This document shows, one piece after another, positions 12,807-23,672 of a DNA stretch of 64,000 nt. A program made the translations under genes and the position numbers. How positions within the stretch are numbered: position 1 is the stretch's first letter; each line of letters opens with the position of its first letter. Below the pieces are notes generated by a model, which was not told where the DNA came from, made no database searches, and saw nothing but the letters and a program-made list of their open reading frames with translations. Origin of the DNA: Dolomedes plantarius (taxonomy: Eukaryota > Arthropoda > Arachnida > Araneae > Dolomedidae); the NCBI GenBank assembly GCA_907164885.2, contig OU015501.1, positions 64,474,693 through 64,538,692 on the forward strand, read 5' to 3'.

Positions 12807-14164
12807 ACTTTTTTATTGCTCCAGTTGAGACAAAAGTATGTGAAGGATTCAACTCAGGGTGCAAAATGTCAGTAAATATCTAAGGAACACTCCCATGACA
12901 CTCTGAAATTAGACATTTTCAGCTTACAGAGGGGCCATGGACATGGATAGATATCCTTTATTACGAACTCCCCAGTAAAGCATAGATTAAGAAAACAATG
13001 ATTGAAGCTTAGCTAATAATAGGGGTTATTAAATTTTGCTTTTCACTATGTATACTAGGGTAATAAATCATTAAGATATGTACACGATATGATTTCGATT
13101 ATCTTCTTTTCGATTTAAACAATGATCCAGATCATTGTTTACATTACGTATTGACATGACCTAAGATAGTTAAGAAAATGTTTATGGTAGATTGCAAGGC
13201 TTTAAAAATTCACTAGTTTTCGGGGAATTTCATACATACGGTAATACCTCCTTGTCGATTCTACGGGGGTGGGGGAATTTTTTTTTAAGGGATCAAATTC
13301 TGTTTAGTACTATTTGGCAAACTTTTCAAAGGATCAAGTTGGAAATTCCATATGATAAAGCCTGCACAGCCCAAACTAAATCTATGATTCAAAGATCAAC
13401 ACAATAAATTGTACCATATTTTAGTGTCCGACTACTACCTTAAGTTCTGGTGTCAAACCAATTTAGAACGAGTTGAAGATTTTTCCGACGATAAGTAGAT
13501 TAAATTTTTTTGCTGAAAAGTGATGTTGTTCTTATGTTATGTTGTGTATATGCTCATTTGCTTTAGAAATATTGAAAATATTAGTTTTGTCAATGAAATT
13601 CTTTTGTTTAAATATTTATATTTCAAAATTCAAACGATCTGCAAAAACACATAAACTGTTATGTATGTGTTGAAGCAAAGTTTTTCCTTTCACTGAATCT
13701 GCATTTTTTATTTCGTTTGAATGCATAATTTGTCACAAAAAAATTGCATCGCTTCATTTTGATACGATTTTTTGCTACTTTTACTGAATACTATAGTAGT
13801 ACTGAAAAGGCAGAGGAAAGTATTCTTTCGAGATTTTAAGTTTCTTCTAACCTTGTGAGCTAAAGAATTTGAAAAAAAAAAATGTCAGTTTCGCAAAGAA
13901 CTAAGTTGAACTCAGTTCTTGTCAGCCGTTACAACTCATCGTTATATCAGCACCATGAAGCGTGCTAGGTACTGGCATTTTTACATTAATTTTGATGCTT
14001 CTGACTTCTATCACTTGACATTTTTATTGCTTGAAGCAGCAAGAGGTCCTTGCAGAGATATTAGAGAAAAATTTTGTTTGGTTTCAAAAGTTATACTTTT
14101 CGGAATAATTATCGGCTTATAAGTGTAGTACCATACCCATATCTTTATAGGGTTACTCATTTGA
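12807..14164. other. No gene seen
   Basis: AT-rich sequence without a supported coding region. The open frames at 13192 and 13919 have no family motif. Confidence 0.45.
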
Positions 14165-14240
14165 GAGGTACAATAGCCGAATGAATAAAACGTCAGTTTT
14201 CAGAACCGAAGTCTGTGATTTCAAATCCTGTGGTAGTCAT
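14165..14240 (+). repeat. Decayed tRNA-like SINE head
   Basis: TAGCCGAATGAAT resembles a tRNA A box. GATTTCAAATCC, about 50 nt downstream, resembles a B box. The arrangement is similar to the tRNA-Leu-like head at 33631-33700 on the other strand. No clear body or A-tail. Confidence 0.35.
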
Positions 14241-14262
14241 ATATGTTTGAACCCATTCATAA

Positions 14263-14912
14263 TTGGCTGTAAATTGTAGGTTCACTAGATTCGCATATAA
14301 AGCCCTATTCATAGATTCTCAGTCTGCAATTCAAACAATAACTGATTATCGGCAACACCCTACTTCCCAAGAGTTTAAGTGCAATCAACTTATTAGACAT
14401 ATTTTGAATTCTGGAAGACACCTATACTTCAATACCAGTCCATACTTGTATGTATGGTAATGACCAAGCAGACCTTTGGAGAGAGATGTATACAATCTAG
14501 ATCCTCCTAAATATGATGTAGCTATGAGAAATATTAAAATATTTCGCAGGAAAAATATCTCTAGAAAAGAGTTTCTCATCGTAAAGTGGAGGCTGAGGGA
14601 AAATCCTGGTCGTACTTTGTTGAGAGATACTTCCAGCCATTTCTTCCCAAGACTTCAGGAGTTGCCCGTTTCCTTGTCCTTACTGGGCATGATTACTTAC
14701 AGGCCTATCTTTTCCACCATGGACTTTCTCGATCTCCAATATGCGTTATCTATTCCTCGGCTCAAATGACTGGGGAGCATCTATTTGTCTGGCCCATTTT
14801 CAAGGATATTCGTTCTTCGGACCGTTGTAGGACACTCCCTTCCACTGGGGAAATTTCCTTTTTGTATCGGGCTTCTAGGCGTCATATGTTTGAGGAACGG
14901 ACGTTAATTTAA
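14263..14912 (+). pseudogene. Non-LTR retrotransposon 3' end: RNase H and tail
   Basis: A frameshifted plus-strand region carries the RNase H domain found at the end of ORF2 in Jockey/I/R1-like LINEs. Visible blocks are ALFIDSQSAIQTI (catalytic Asp), TSQEFKCNQLI and, after a frameshift, IPVHTC followed by GNDQADLWRE with the last catalytic Asp. Further frames give FLVLTGHDYLQAYLFHHGL and MTGEHLFVWP, the conserved post-RNase H region, in which the usual zinc-ligand cysteines are partly lost. At least three frames are used. The endonuclease and reverse transcriptase are absent, as expected for a truncated LINE copy. Confidence 0.75.
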
Positions 14913-15173
14913 GGGGACCAAAGATTCGCAAAAGCGGACAATAGTGCTCTCAACCACCCCAAGCCACAAATTAGAGAGAAAAGATTCCCATATTCAAGGT
15001 GCGTCTTTCTGGACTTGCGACAGCATTTTGCAGAAACTTTTGTTGATATTTGGAGACAATGGAACTTGAGAATGGACAGCAGAAAAGAATGACCAATCAG
15101 ACTCAAAATGGACATTAGAAACCTTAAGACGGTAGAGGTATACAAGAATCTTTGAAAAAACCTAAGATCCTAC
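14913..15173. other. Short spacer, no gene seen
   Basis: Sequence between the LINE tail and the mariner-like element. It could be LINE 3' untranslated sequence but shows no poly(A). Confidence 0.35.
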
Positions 15174-15175
15174 TA

Positions 15176-16476
15176 CAGAGGCTGTTCGCACAGTTTTTAG
15201 ACGATTTTGGTAAGCGGTAATTAAAAATCGTTTTCTGCAAAAGAAATAATTGCAATTGTACTATGTTTTTAAAAGTCAAAATTATCGTGTGCGGCATGAA
15301 AGTTTTGTTTTTATTCAAAATGGCGTTTTTAACAAAGCAGTGGTTCGAAGGCTACATTTATGCTCTTCCCGAAGAGATATATGCATACTCCGTTATCCAA
15401 AAACGATGTGAGAGTCATGGTTTTGTGATATCTAAAGCTTCGATAGGTAATTTCGTCAACAAGAAAGAAAAAAAGCGTCAAATTGGAGCCTCAAGTGGGA
15501 CAAAAATTCCAAACAAGTATCCAAGGAAAAAACGGACATCTTCGACTGTTGCAAAGGTACGTTGTTTAATGTTAAAAGAAAATCTCCCTAGTCAAAGGAC
15601 AGTTGCAAAATCATTAAAATGCTCGGTGTCCACTGTAAACAAAATGATAAACGTTGATTTAAATCTTAAGAAAGCGAAAAAACGCAATGTGCATCGTCTT
15701 CTTCCAAATCATATCGCTGAACGCAGGACACGCTGCAGAATTCTATATGAGAAACACTTATCCAAAGAAAAATGGAAAACAATTGTCACAATAGATGAAT
15801 CATGGATGTATATAAATGATTGCAACAATATAAGAGCCATTTATTATCATAAAAGGGGAGAAAAAAATTTAAGCACATGGTTCAAAGAATCGAAAGAAAG
15901 TTTTTCTAAGGGATAATTGATTGTTTCTGGTTTTTCTTATAATGGCAAGTTAAAAATAAAGAGAGTGGAAAAAATGTCAAGATTAACTCCAAATACTATC
16001 AGGAACATATTTTATCGCCAATTTTTCTGAATGAAATACCATCGCTTTACCCACAGTGCCATCAATCTGTGAGACTCCATCAGGACAAAGCTAGAAGTCA
16101 CACATCAAAATCCACTGTAAATTTCCTAAAAGAAATGGAACAAAAAACTGGTTTCAAGGCCATACCCTTCACTGATATCCCTACTAAATCTCCCGATGTA
16201 TCACCTATGGATTTTTGTGCTTTCGGACTTTTAAAATCTGCATTATCCAAACGTTGCCCTAAAACCCTTACAGGACTCTGGAAAGCTGTTCAGGAGGAAT
16301 GGGATAGAATACCTCTTCTGACACTTCAAAAGGCATTATTATCCTGGAAATTGCGGTGTCGAAAGATAGTTCAGAATAAGGGATGTCAAATAGAACATTT
16401 AAAACACAAGAATTTTAAGTAATTTAGTTTTGTGAATGCAATATACATCGTCTAAAAAATGTGTGAATAGCCTCTG
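15176..16476 (+). mobile_element. mariner-superfamily element, nearly full length
   Basis: A 1301-bp element has terminal inverted repeats of about 30 bp. The left starts CAGAGGCTGTTCGCACAG and the right, read inward, CAGAGGCTATTCACACAT. TA lies on both sides (15174-15175, 16477-16478). Length and ends fit a complete Tc1/mariner-type transposon with one transposase gene. The coding region has one in-frame stop and one frameshift, so it is a recent-looking but inactive copy. Confidence 0.92.
15263..16422 (+). pseudogene. mariner-like transposase with DD41D spacing
   Basis: The N-terminal helix-turn-helix region (QRTVAKSLKCSVSTVNKMI) is followed by the first catalytic Asp in TIDESW and the second in HQDKARSHT. 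The third is in SPDVSPMDFCAFG. I count 41 residues between the second and third, which matches the rosa-like DD41D group of mariners rather than DD34D mariner. The first frame ends at a TAA near 15914, after about 217 codons. The following codons are readable past it, and a +1 shift near 15973 leads to the second frame (16069-16422). The start could be the ATG at 15263 or a later one near 15320. The enzyme would excise and reinsert the element at TA. Confidence 0.85.
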
Positions 16477-16661
16477 TATTACTATCTTAAGTTTCGATGC
16501 AAATTATGTAAACTAAAAATTAGCAAAATTTCTGGTATAAGGTAAACAAAGTGCAGGTTTGTAAATATAGAGAAGGTGCAATAAAGAAAATAACTGTTAA
16601 ATAAATGTTATGAGAACAGACTTAATTAAATATAATAGTCAGTATTTTTCAATGTGGATAT

Positions 16662-17321
16662 TGTTACGAATTTTGTAAATTAATGTATGTCTTTAGTTTA
16701 AATTACCGTTAAAATTGTTATTATGCTTCTAAAATAATGCATTATTATCGTTTGTGCTATGTAAATAGTCGTACTAGCTAAATTTCTGCTGTACCATGCA
16801 TTTATCATGGTTTCTTTGGTATCTCGCCAAATTGGCGAGATATTAGTTTGTTGTCGACGTTTTTGGTGACTAATTTTTTGGCACCAAATTTGGCGAGATG
16901 TTGCAAAATTTGGCGGCTAGGCGTCAAACTTGGTGGCTTTTCCACGCCTGGTATTTTCTAGAACATTGTAGAAATCCCCAGACTCTTGAGAAGCTGTAAA
17001 TACAGCCTCGATTCAGAGTTCAAGGTTCAGATTTTAGTTTTAAGTGCTCGAGGAGCTTGTCAAAAGCGCCGCTGTTAGCTGTGAGATTTTCTCCGGAGAA
17101 TTGCTGAGATTTATACCGTGATAAGTGCGACTTCGTGCCGCGTCTTTTGAGCTGAGTTTTTTCGTACTTCTGTGATCTAGAGATTGTGTAAGAAACACTG
17201 TTGTCAGTTTCTGACGATCTTAAGCTGTAGTATTTCGCCTTCATGTAAATAAATCTTTGTTTTTATTCTGTCTTATTCAAAGTACATCCAATCGCCGGAC
17301 CCGAACTGGGAATTTGTAACA
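16662..17321 (+). repeat. Solo LTR, probably Gypsy
   Basis: A 660-bp unit starts TGTTACGAATTTTGT and ends GGAATTTGTAACA (TGTTAC/GTAACA inverted). Direct ATAT repeats lie at 16658-16661 and 17322-17325. An AATAAA signal lies near 17248. It is more G+C-rich than its surroundings. No internal sequence lies on either side, so recombination between two LTRs is likely. The 74-codon minus frame inside is not a gene. Confidence 0.78.
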
Positions 17322-17325
17322 ATAT

Positions 17326-20089
17326 TTAAAAAAATCTGCCACAGAATGTATTTTAAAGGACTTTTATAAAGCTATATAAGAATATTGACGAACAAAATTC
17401 TAGAAAAACAAGCGTATCTGAAATGAATAGCGAAGATTTTGCAATCTTGATGCTCTTTTAAAATCTTCTAACAGAAGTTATTTGTAAAGCTTTTAAAATA
17501 TTTATCTTCATTTTAGTTTTTAAAGTATTGATTCTTAAATATATCGAACACTGTAAAAACTCTTTCCAAAAAAGAAAGAAAAAACTGCTTTCAAAAACTT
17601 TTTAGAAAAGGCATACTATATCCAGATATTTTGCAATATCTCCTTAAAACCACTTACCTGAGAATATTGGGTGTTATAAAATTATTTGGCTGGTAAAAGG
17701 AATTAATAATGTTCGAATATATTTCTCAGCATATTCAAAATATTTTTCTGTAAAAAAAGCACATACAATAAGAGTTTATTTAATCTCTCTAGAATTTAAT
17801 TTAGAATGTTTACACTCTTTTATGAACTTCGAGACTATTCATAGCATGAGAACATAAAGGAGTGAAATTTCAAATTATAACAAATAAAAAACTGCTTTGA
17901 TAAGATTTTCGTTGTTTTCGGTAAATTTCTATAAGAAAATAAAACTGTATTTCCTTGAAGCCACAAATATTTTAGTAAAAGTAGGCAAAAATAGCAAAAT
18001 GGGAGAAAAATAAATTTTGACTTTGAAGTTATGATCAAAAGTCCATGATAGTATTGCACTTAATATAAAATACAGCACCAAAATTATGGAAAAAAGTTAG
18101 TGAAAAAAACTATTAAAATATTTTCTGTTAATAAGAAATTCACTCTGATAATAAAATTAGAAAGCCAATACGGCTCTTCTCCTGGAACTAAATATATGGA
18201 TACTTACACTGCAAGTAAAGACGAGAAAAATAGCAAGCAGAGAGAGTTGCCATTTCACTACAAACTATTCAAAGCGGAATTACCAGCTCAAAAAACAGGA
18301 AAAACTAGAAACCATTAATGAACATTAATTAAGAAATCATGCAAGAATTACAAACCATGATAAAACAAGAATTAAGAAAAGGTCAAGAAAATCCAAAACA
18401 CATAAAAAAGCAATAAAACTAGCACATAATAGCTTTTTTAGCAGAATTAATATTAGTACATTAGAACTGTGGTTGTTAGCCCCTTTTAATATCATGAGTT
18501 ATGAAGATATTTAAAATAAAACCCCATTTATAAATCAACCGTAAACTGCAAACTTATATGAATATTTAAACTTATAACCAGAACTCCAAGGAGGCCATAG
18601 GATTCTTATGAGAGGTCATAAAAGACCTGAAATTTACTTTCAACACAGCTGTTATGTTTTTTGAAAACAGTTGTGTTGAAAACAGCTGTGTTGAAAGACA
18701 GAATAAAATTAGTCTCTTACATACTGGAAAGAAGGGTAGGATCTTTCAAACCAGATAATCGGAGCTACTTAATGGGTTTGAAAATAATTTTTAGGCTGAT
18801 TCATAGGAGCAGACTGGAAATTTCGTTACAAAGAGCGAAATAAAGTCAACTACTTCATATTATGAGAGTGAATGTATGTACTTACAGCAAAATTTGTAAA
18901 ATCGAGACAATTTAATGAAATGGTATTTTATTGAAATGTTGTATTTAGTTACAACTTCTTAAAAAGGAAGTGACATTTTTAATGATTAAGAAAGAATTTA
19001 ATGGTCATTGCACATATGAATCGGCTGCAGAGACAATCCTATGTAGTGTTCTATGATCTGAAAAAGAACTATGCTTTTTAGTTCAAAACTTGCAACTATT
19101 TTAAATTTTTGTTTTGACATTTAAGTGGTTCTAATTTGCTGACAGAAGCGGAACTTTCATGTTTTTGAATAAAATGGAAGTAATTTTGATAATGTCTTTT
19201 TCCTTCGAATTTAAGAACCAATATTAGACAAAACAAAAGAAGTACAATTTGTGGTAACTCAAACAGTTTTTTTAATAGTTTTCCCTTTCTCAAAGCCAAA
19301 GCTAACGAAGAAAAACATATCAGAGTTGAAGAAAAAAGTTCCGAAAGAATCTCATGTAACATGCAAAATATACAACTTGATTATATTGATTTGGTTTTGT
19401 TAAAAAAAAAATTATTTTTTTAAAAAGAGTGAGAAGCTGACATAATAAATTCGCTTGGGTAGCCACAACTGCAGATATGCAATACTTTAAGCTAACTCAG
19501 CTGACTTGGACCTATGTTTCGGCCTTGTTTTAGATATGTCAGCAAGGCATAGCCGATAAATAAGCAGACGTAATTATATTTTATAAGTGAAGTGCCTTGG
19601 TCGATTTACTTTATCTCCTGTAAGCAAGTTATAAATATCAAGGTACGTGTGCTCAGTAAAAAGAAGTATTAAGTCAAGAATGCATAACTATTAAAAATAA
19701 AAAAAAATTGTGCTGTCGGAGGACCCCCGTCAGGAACGAAGTTCCTTACATTATTCTTTCAACTCTAAACGGGATTTAATATATAGATTTCTATTGATTA
19801 TATTAGTGTATTTATGTCACGCCAAAAAGCGCAGCCCTCTTTTAATCAACTCTCTCTCTCTCTCTCTCTCTAATTTGTATATTTTATTTTTATTTTTTAT
19901 AATTTTTTCAAAGCAAAAATGTAAAAGAAGGATTTAAATAAATAAATTTCATTTAATATTTTAGGAAAAATAGTCATTTATTAAAAATTAATTATAAAAT
20001 AGTGAATTATAAATTATATATAAAATATTCCAAATAAGAAAAAATTATTTTTAAATTTTATCATTAAATTGTATCATGGTAATTATTGG
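17326..20089. other. No gene seen, AT-rich
   Basis: The only structures noted are a perfect 17-bp inverted repeat at 18637-18653/18681-18697 (CTTTCAACACAGCTGTT) and a (CT)n run near 19850-19871. Open frames here show no family motif. Confidence 0.5.
18637..18697. repeat. 17-bp perfect inverted repeat
   Basis: CTTTCAACACAGCTGTT and its exact complement are separated by 27 nt. The right arm is also part of a local near-duplicate of 17 bp. Confidence 0.7.
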
Positions 20090-20092
20090 CTA

Positions 20093-20392
20093 ATGGTAAC
20101 TATAATTAGATGCATATGTTTGAGATTCAATTTTATCGAAGTATCTCGAGAAAACATCAACGTTTGTACAGTATTTCGTTGTGAACTGCGCTGGGTCATT
20201 ATTAATAGTACTTAAATTAAATGTACCTGATAAAAATGATGTGGGCTTTTCAAATTTTTCTTTATCATTGAAGTTAACGTTGAAGTCTCCAGCCAATATG
20301 AGTGGAAGTTTATAAAAATTTTGGTTAAGTAATTTAGAACCTCCCTCAGTATATTCTAACAACGATCGATGGATAAATAAGTTTAAATAATA
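20093..20392 (-). pseudogene. Endonuclease/exonuclease/phosphatase-like domain remnant
   Basis: The minus strand encodes about 100 residues resembling the C-terminal half of an endonuclease/exonuclease/phosphatase (EEP) fold. Visible are GSKLLNQNFYKLPLILAGDFN (with the Asp-Phe-Asn metal/active-site block in the final residues), a TFNL block and the terminal DKIESQTYASNYSYH. A stop directly follows the last His, where the family normally continues with a Lys-Pro. EEP domains of this style occur in retrotransposons and are fused to some Helitron proteins in arthropods. I cannot decide between these. The N-terminal half is missing, and the frame upstream (to 20599) does not look homologous. Confidence 0.55.
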
Positions 20393-20741
20393 TTTACACG
20401 TGTTTAGAATTGAGGTTATACAGCTGACCGCGCACAATGCTTGCTGCTCGAATCTCGATACTCGCACGAATACACACACATACAACCGTATATAATAGAA
20501 AGAGAAAGAGAGGGAAAGGTCGCCTGGAGAGGGCATGGTAGCGAGGTATATAAAGATTCTTAGAGTGCCATGGTCGAACGACTTTACCTCCAGTACCAAG
20601 ATATGTGCATCAGAAAATATGTGCTCAGCAGTAAATAAAAATATAAAAATTAAGCCCTCTTCAAATAAGTAAAATTTAAATTATAATAAGAATTAAGAGA
20701 ATAAAATTCGAATATTTAGAATTATCTACATAAAAAGCATC
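20393..20741. other. Possible element leader, no gene
   Basis: Contains a purine-rich run, a TATATAAAG box near 20550 on the plus strand and moderately G+C-rich sequence. Function unknown. Confidence 0.3.
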
Positions 20742-20797
20742 AACCGGGGATCAAAGTACAGGAGCAGTGTGCTCTACCACTGTGCCAGCCATAGCAC
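20742..20797 (-). repeat. tRNA-like SINE head
   Basis: The minus strand reads TGGCACAGTGGTAGAGCA, a good A box. About 30 nt later a degenerate B box (TTTGATCCCCGG) follows. Too short and imperfect for a functional tRNA. Probably a SINE or tRNA pseudogene. Confidence 0.45.
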
Positions 20798-21227
20798 AGC
20801 AAGTTAACGTGATTAGTTGAATACATTCGCACCGAGATTAGATGAGGGGGCACAACGCTTTTTCCTTACGTGACGATTTCTGCCAGTTCACTCTACTGTA
20901 AGCCGCGTAAAACAACTTTTCCAAAAATAAAATATTTTTAAAGGCAATAGGAAAATTTAACTATTAAAATTAAGTTTTTAAAGTGGAGAAAATATAACAG
21001 AAAAAGCTTAAGTCAAAATTAACAAGTAAAGAAATTTAAAGAAGCAAGAATGGCCCATAGCAGCAAACAACAAGATGTTAAGTAAGAGAAAAAATATTCA
21101 CGCTAAGTCGAAGATGAAATAATAAAAAGAAATCCCTTTTCGGGGTCATACAACTTCGTATTGAGATAATTGTAGAACTTCGAATGGGAAGCTACAAATA
21201 GCAAGAGGGAAAATTTGGAATAGGAGA
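20798..21227. other. No feature seen
   Basis: AT-rich, no supported coding or repeat structure. Confidence 0.4.
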
Positions 21228-21312
21228 GGGTGACACTGTCGGGGTTCGAGCCCTCGACATGCGTGTCACGAGACTCAGGCGAAAGCACAGCGCAACGACT
21301 GCACGTGTACAC
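21228..21312 (-). repeat. tRNA-like repeat
   Basis: The minus strand contains GGGCTCGAACCCC, a strong B-box/T-arm match, preceded by a tRNA-like 5' half (GTCGTTGCGCTGTGC). The folding is imperfect, so a SINE or pseudogene is preferred over a tRNA gene. Confidence 0.4.
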
Positions 21313-22910
21313 GTTAAGTCGATAAATAAGTTGGACGAGAAAGGATACTAAATACGGAATTTCTTAACTATTTTACTGGTAACTGACAAAATACATTCCT
21401 CCAGTCCACAATGGTAAGAATCATCGTTTATCAAGGATTGCAGTTCAAAATTTGGACTGCCTGATGATGCCAAAATGGCATTTTATTATCTTCAAGCACT
21501 TCAAGCAAATTTTTAACATGAATCCAAAGCTGCTGGGTACTCCGGAGATGTATATTTGCAAGAGTGACAAGTTTTTCTTTCTTAAACACTGGGAATGCAA
21601 TCACTAGAAAGTGATAGAATTCTTAGAGGTTCACCTTATGGTTAAGGAATAATAATCAACAAAAATATTTTGGCTGTATCAGAAACAATACCTCTCAACC
21701 TTTCAGATGAGAAAAAAACTTGACTTTGCAAGATTAAATCACATATTTTCATCTCAATACTAGAACATTATTCTTTTAACGTTTGAGTTTCCTCAAATAA
21801 ACTTTTTTCAGTATTTTATTCATAATAAAAAGGGGGCTGGGCTTGTACAATCCTGAATTTTTATCAGAAAAAAAATTTAATTTTGTTTAAAAGGTATGTC
21901 ATGGATTTCTTATATATTTACCCTATACACTTTATATAATTATTAAATTAAAACTTGCTTTCACACAAGGAATTAAGTTTGCATTGTTTACAGACTATAC
22001 GACTTTAAATCAAGCATAGTAGAAGTTTGCTCGAGATAAAAGAGAAGATCTGATTAAATAAGCCATTTCATGCTAGATTCTGTTTTCAGTAACCAAAATC
22101 ATACTTTTGCATTAGACTATGATATTTATTTTTCATGCCCGACCACACACATATGTAAATTTAGAAGCCTTCATGAACTGAATGTAAAATACAGCTCTTT
22201 TTGCTCGTATACAGTGATCAATAGTGTTAACTATATTTCGAAACTAAAACACAAATCCACTACAGACAACAACTATAAGACCAAGATTCTGGCAGACAGA
22301 CGAAGGCGGCAAAACACAGAGCGTTAGAAACGACTGTCTGTATGGGCGGATCAAAAATGCGAAAACCGTTGATACAGCCGTTGAAATCCCTTGAATTTAT
22401 CAAAACAACTTCGTGTGCGCTGAAGGATTATTATGCCTTTGAGGCATAAGTCGTCAAAAGAACAAAAGGAGACAGAATCTTTTATTCCATGCTTGTTTGC
22501 CAGAGGAATTGAGAGGTACAGATATGAAATAAATAAACAAGGCTAAAAAGGGAAACCATACAGACAACAAACAAGCAGCATACGGGTAATTCGGACCTGA
22601 AATTTGGAGATAAAAGAAATGAGAAAAAGATATATTACAAAGAGAAAATTGTGATTATAGGAAATACATTTAATTGCAAATGTATTTCAACAGACTGGAA
22701 TGCTATCGACCAAGAATGAGCATTAGCACTGATTGCAAAGTTTTCAAAATATTTCTTTTTTAAAAACAGTTTGCACAGTGGTTCAAAAAGTGGCAAATGA
22801 GTTTGTTGCTGAGCTTTTAAAAGTGCTCAACTACCCAAAGAGACAATTTTCTGTTCTCCTGTAAGCTCGTAATTGGTTGATATTGTTATCTTCTAAAGGG
22901 AAGTCCGATC
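21313..22910. other. No gene seen
   Basis: AT-rich. A small perfect hairpin TTATGCCT/AGGCATAA lies at 22431-22449. No coding motif. Confidence 0.45.
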
Positions 22911-22912
22911 TA

Positions 22913-23640
22913 CCTTAAAATCTTGAGTATAATACTCATTTTTTTTAACATTTTAGTCTGCAAAAATGAGGGTGCATATTATACTCGTGTACAAAAAAAA
23001 GTAGTTTTAAACATTGAATAAACAAACTTACAGCAGCTGTAAGATATTTTCGCAACACAGGTGCGCGCGCATCTGCACTCCGGGATTCATCCACCCGTTT
23101 ACTAAGCAGGTATTCCTTTCAAACACACGGAACTCACACTTCGTATTGCACACGCGTTCGTTTAATAACAGATCCCTTGAAATAGTGATAGTTACCGATT
23201 GTTGCAAGTGCAAAATTTTATTATTTAATTTTATTTATTTCCCTCAAAATTTCTTCAAGACGGTCCTATACGGCAGCAGTAAAATTGTCAATTCTTAAAC
23301 GTGAGGCGTCAGTGAGAACGACATATTATAGCAGGATGGGCAAGCGTCATTAAATGAGGATGATGATGGCGATATATATTACGACAACACCAATAATTCT
23401 GACATGGACGCAACAACAATACATGAGCTGTATAGAATACAACTAATACAAGTGATTAAGACTGAAAATTTGACAGTATTGTTTGTTTTGAATAAAAAAT
23501 TTAAGTTTTTTTTTCTCTACCGAATTCGACGTTTTCGTTTCTTTTTTATTACAAATTTTATTTCTGCTAATAAATATCTGTGCAATTTTTAAATAAAATA
23601 TTGAAAATTTATGGGTGCGTATTATAGTCGAATTTTAATT
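22913..23640. mobile_element. pogo/Tigger-type non-autonomous element, copy 1
   Basis: The ends are inverted relatives of a terminus ending CGACTATAATACGCAC: left 22913-22940 and right about 23613-23640. TA lies at 22911-22912. A short frame near 23340-23420 (AGWASVIK, then an acidic Asp-rich run) looks like the acidic C-terminus of a pogo/jerky DDE transposase. The catalytic core is missing. A second copy, shortened internally and lacking the right end, is at 42963-43439. Confidence 0.7.
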
Positions 23641-23672
23641 ATAATATATATATATATTTATAGACATATATA

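Noticed and set aside
19710..19760. Possible hammerhead-like ribozyme near GGACCCCCGTCAGGAACGAA
   Set aside because: The conserved CUGAUGA and GAAA core boxes are not present.
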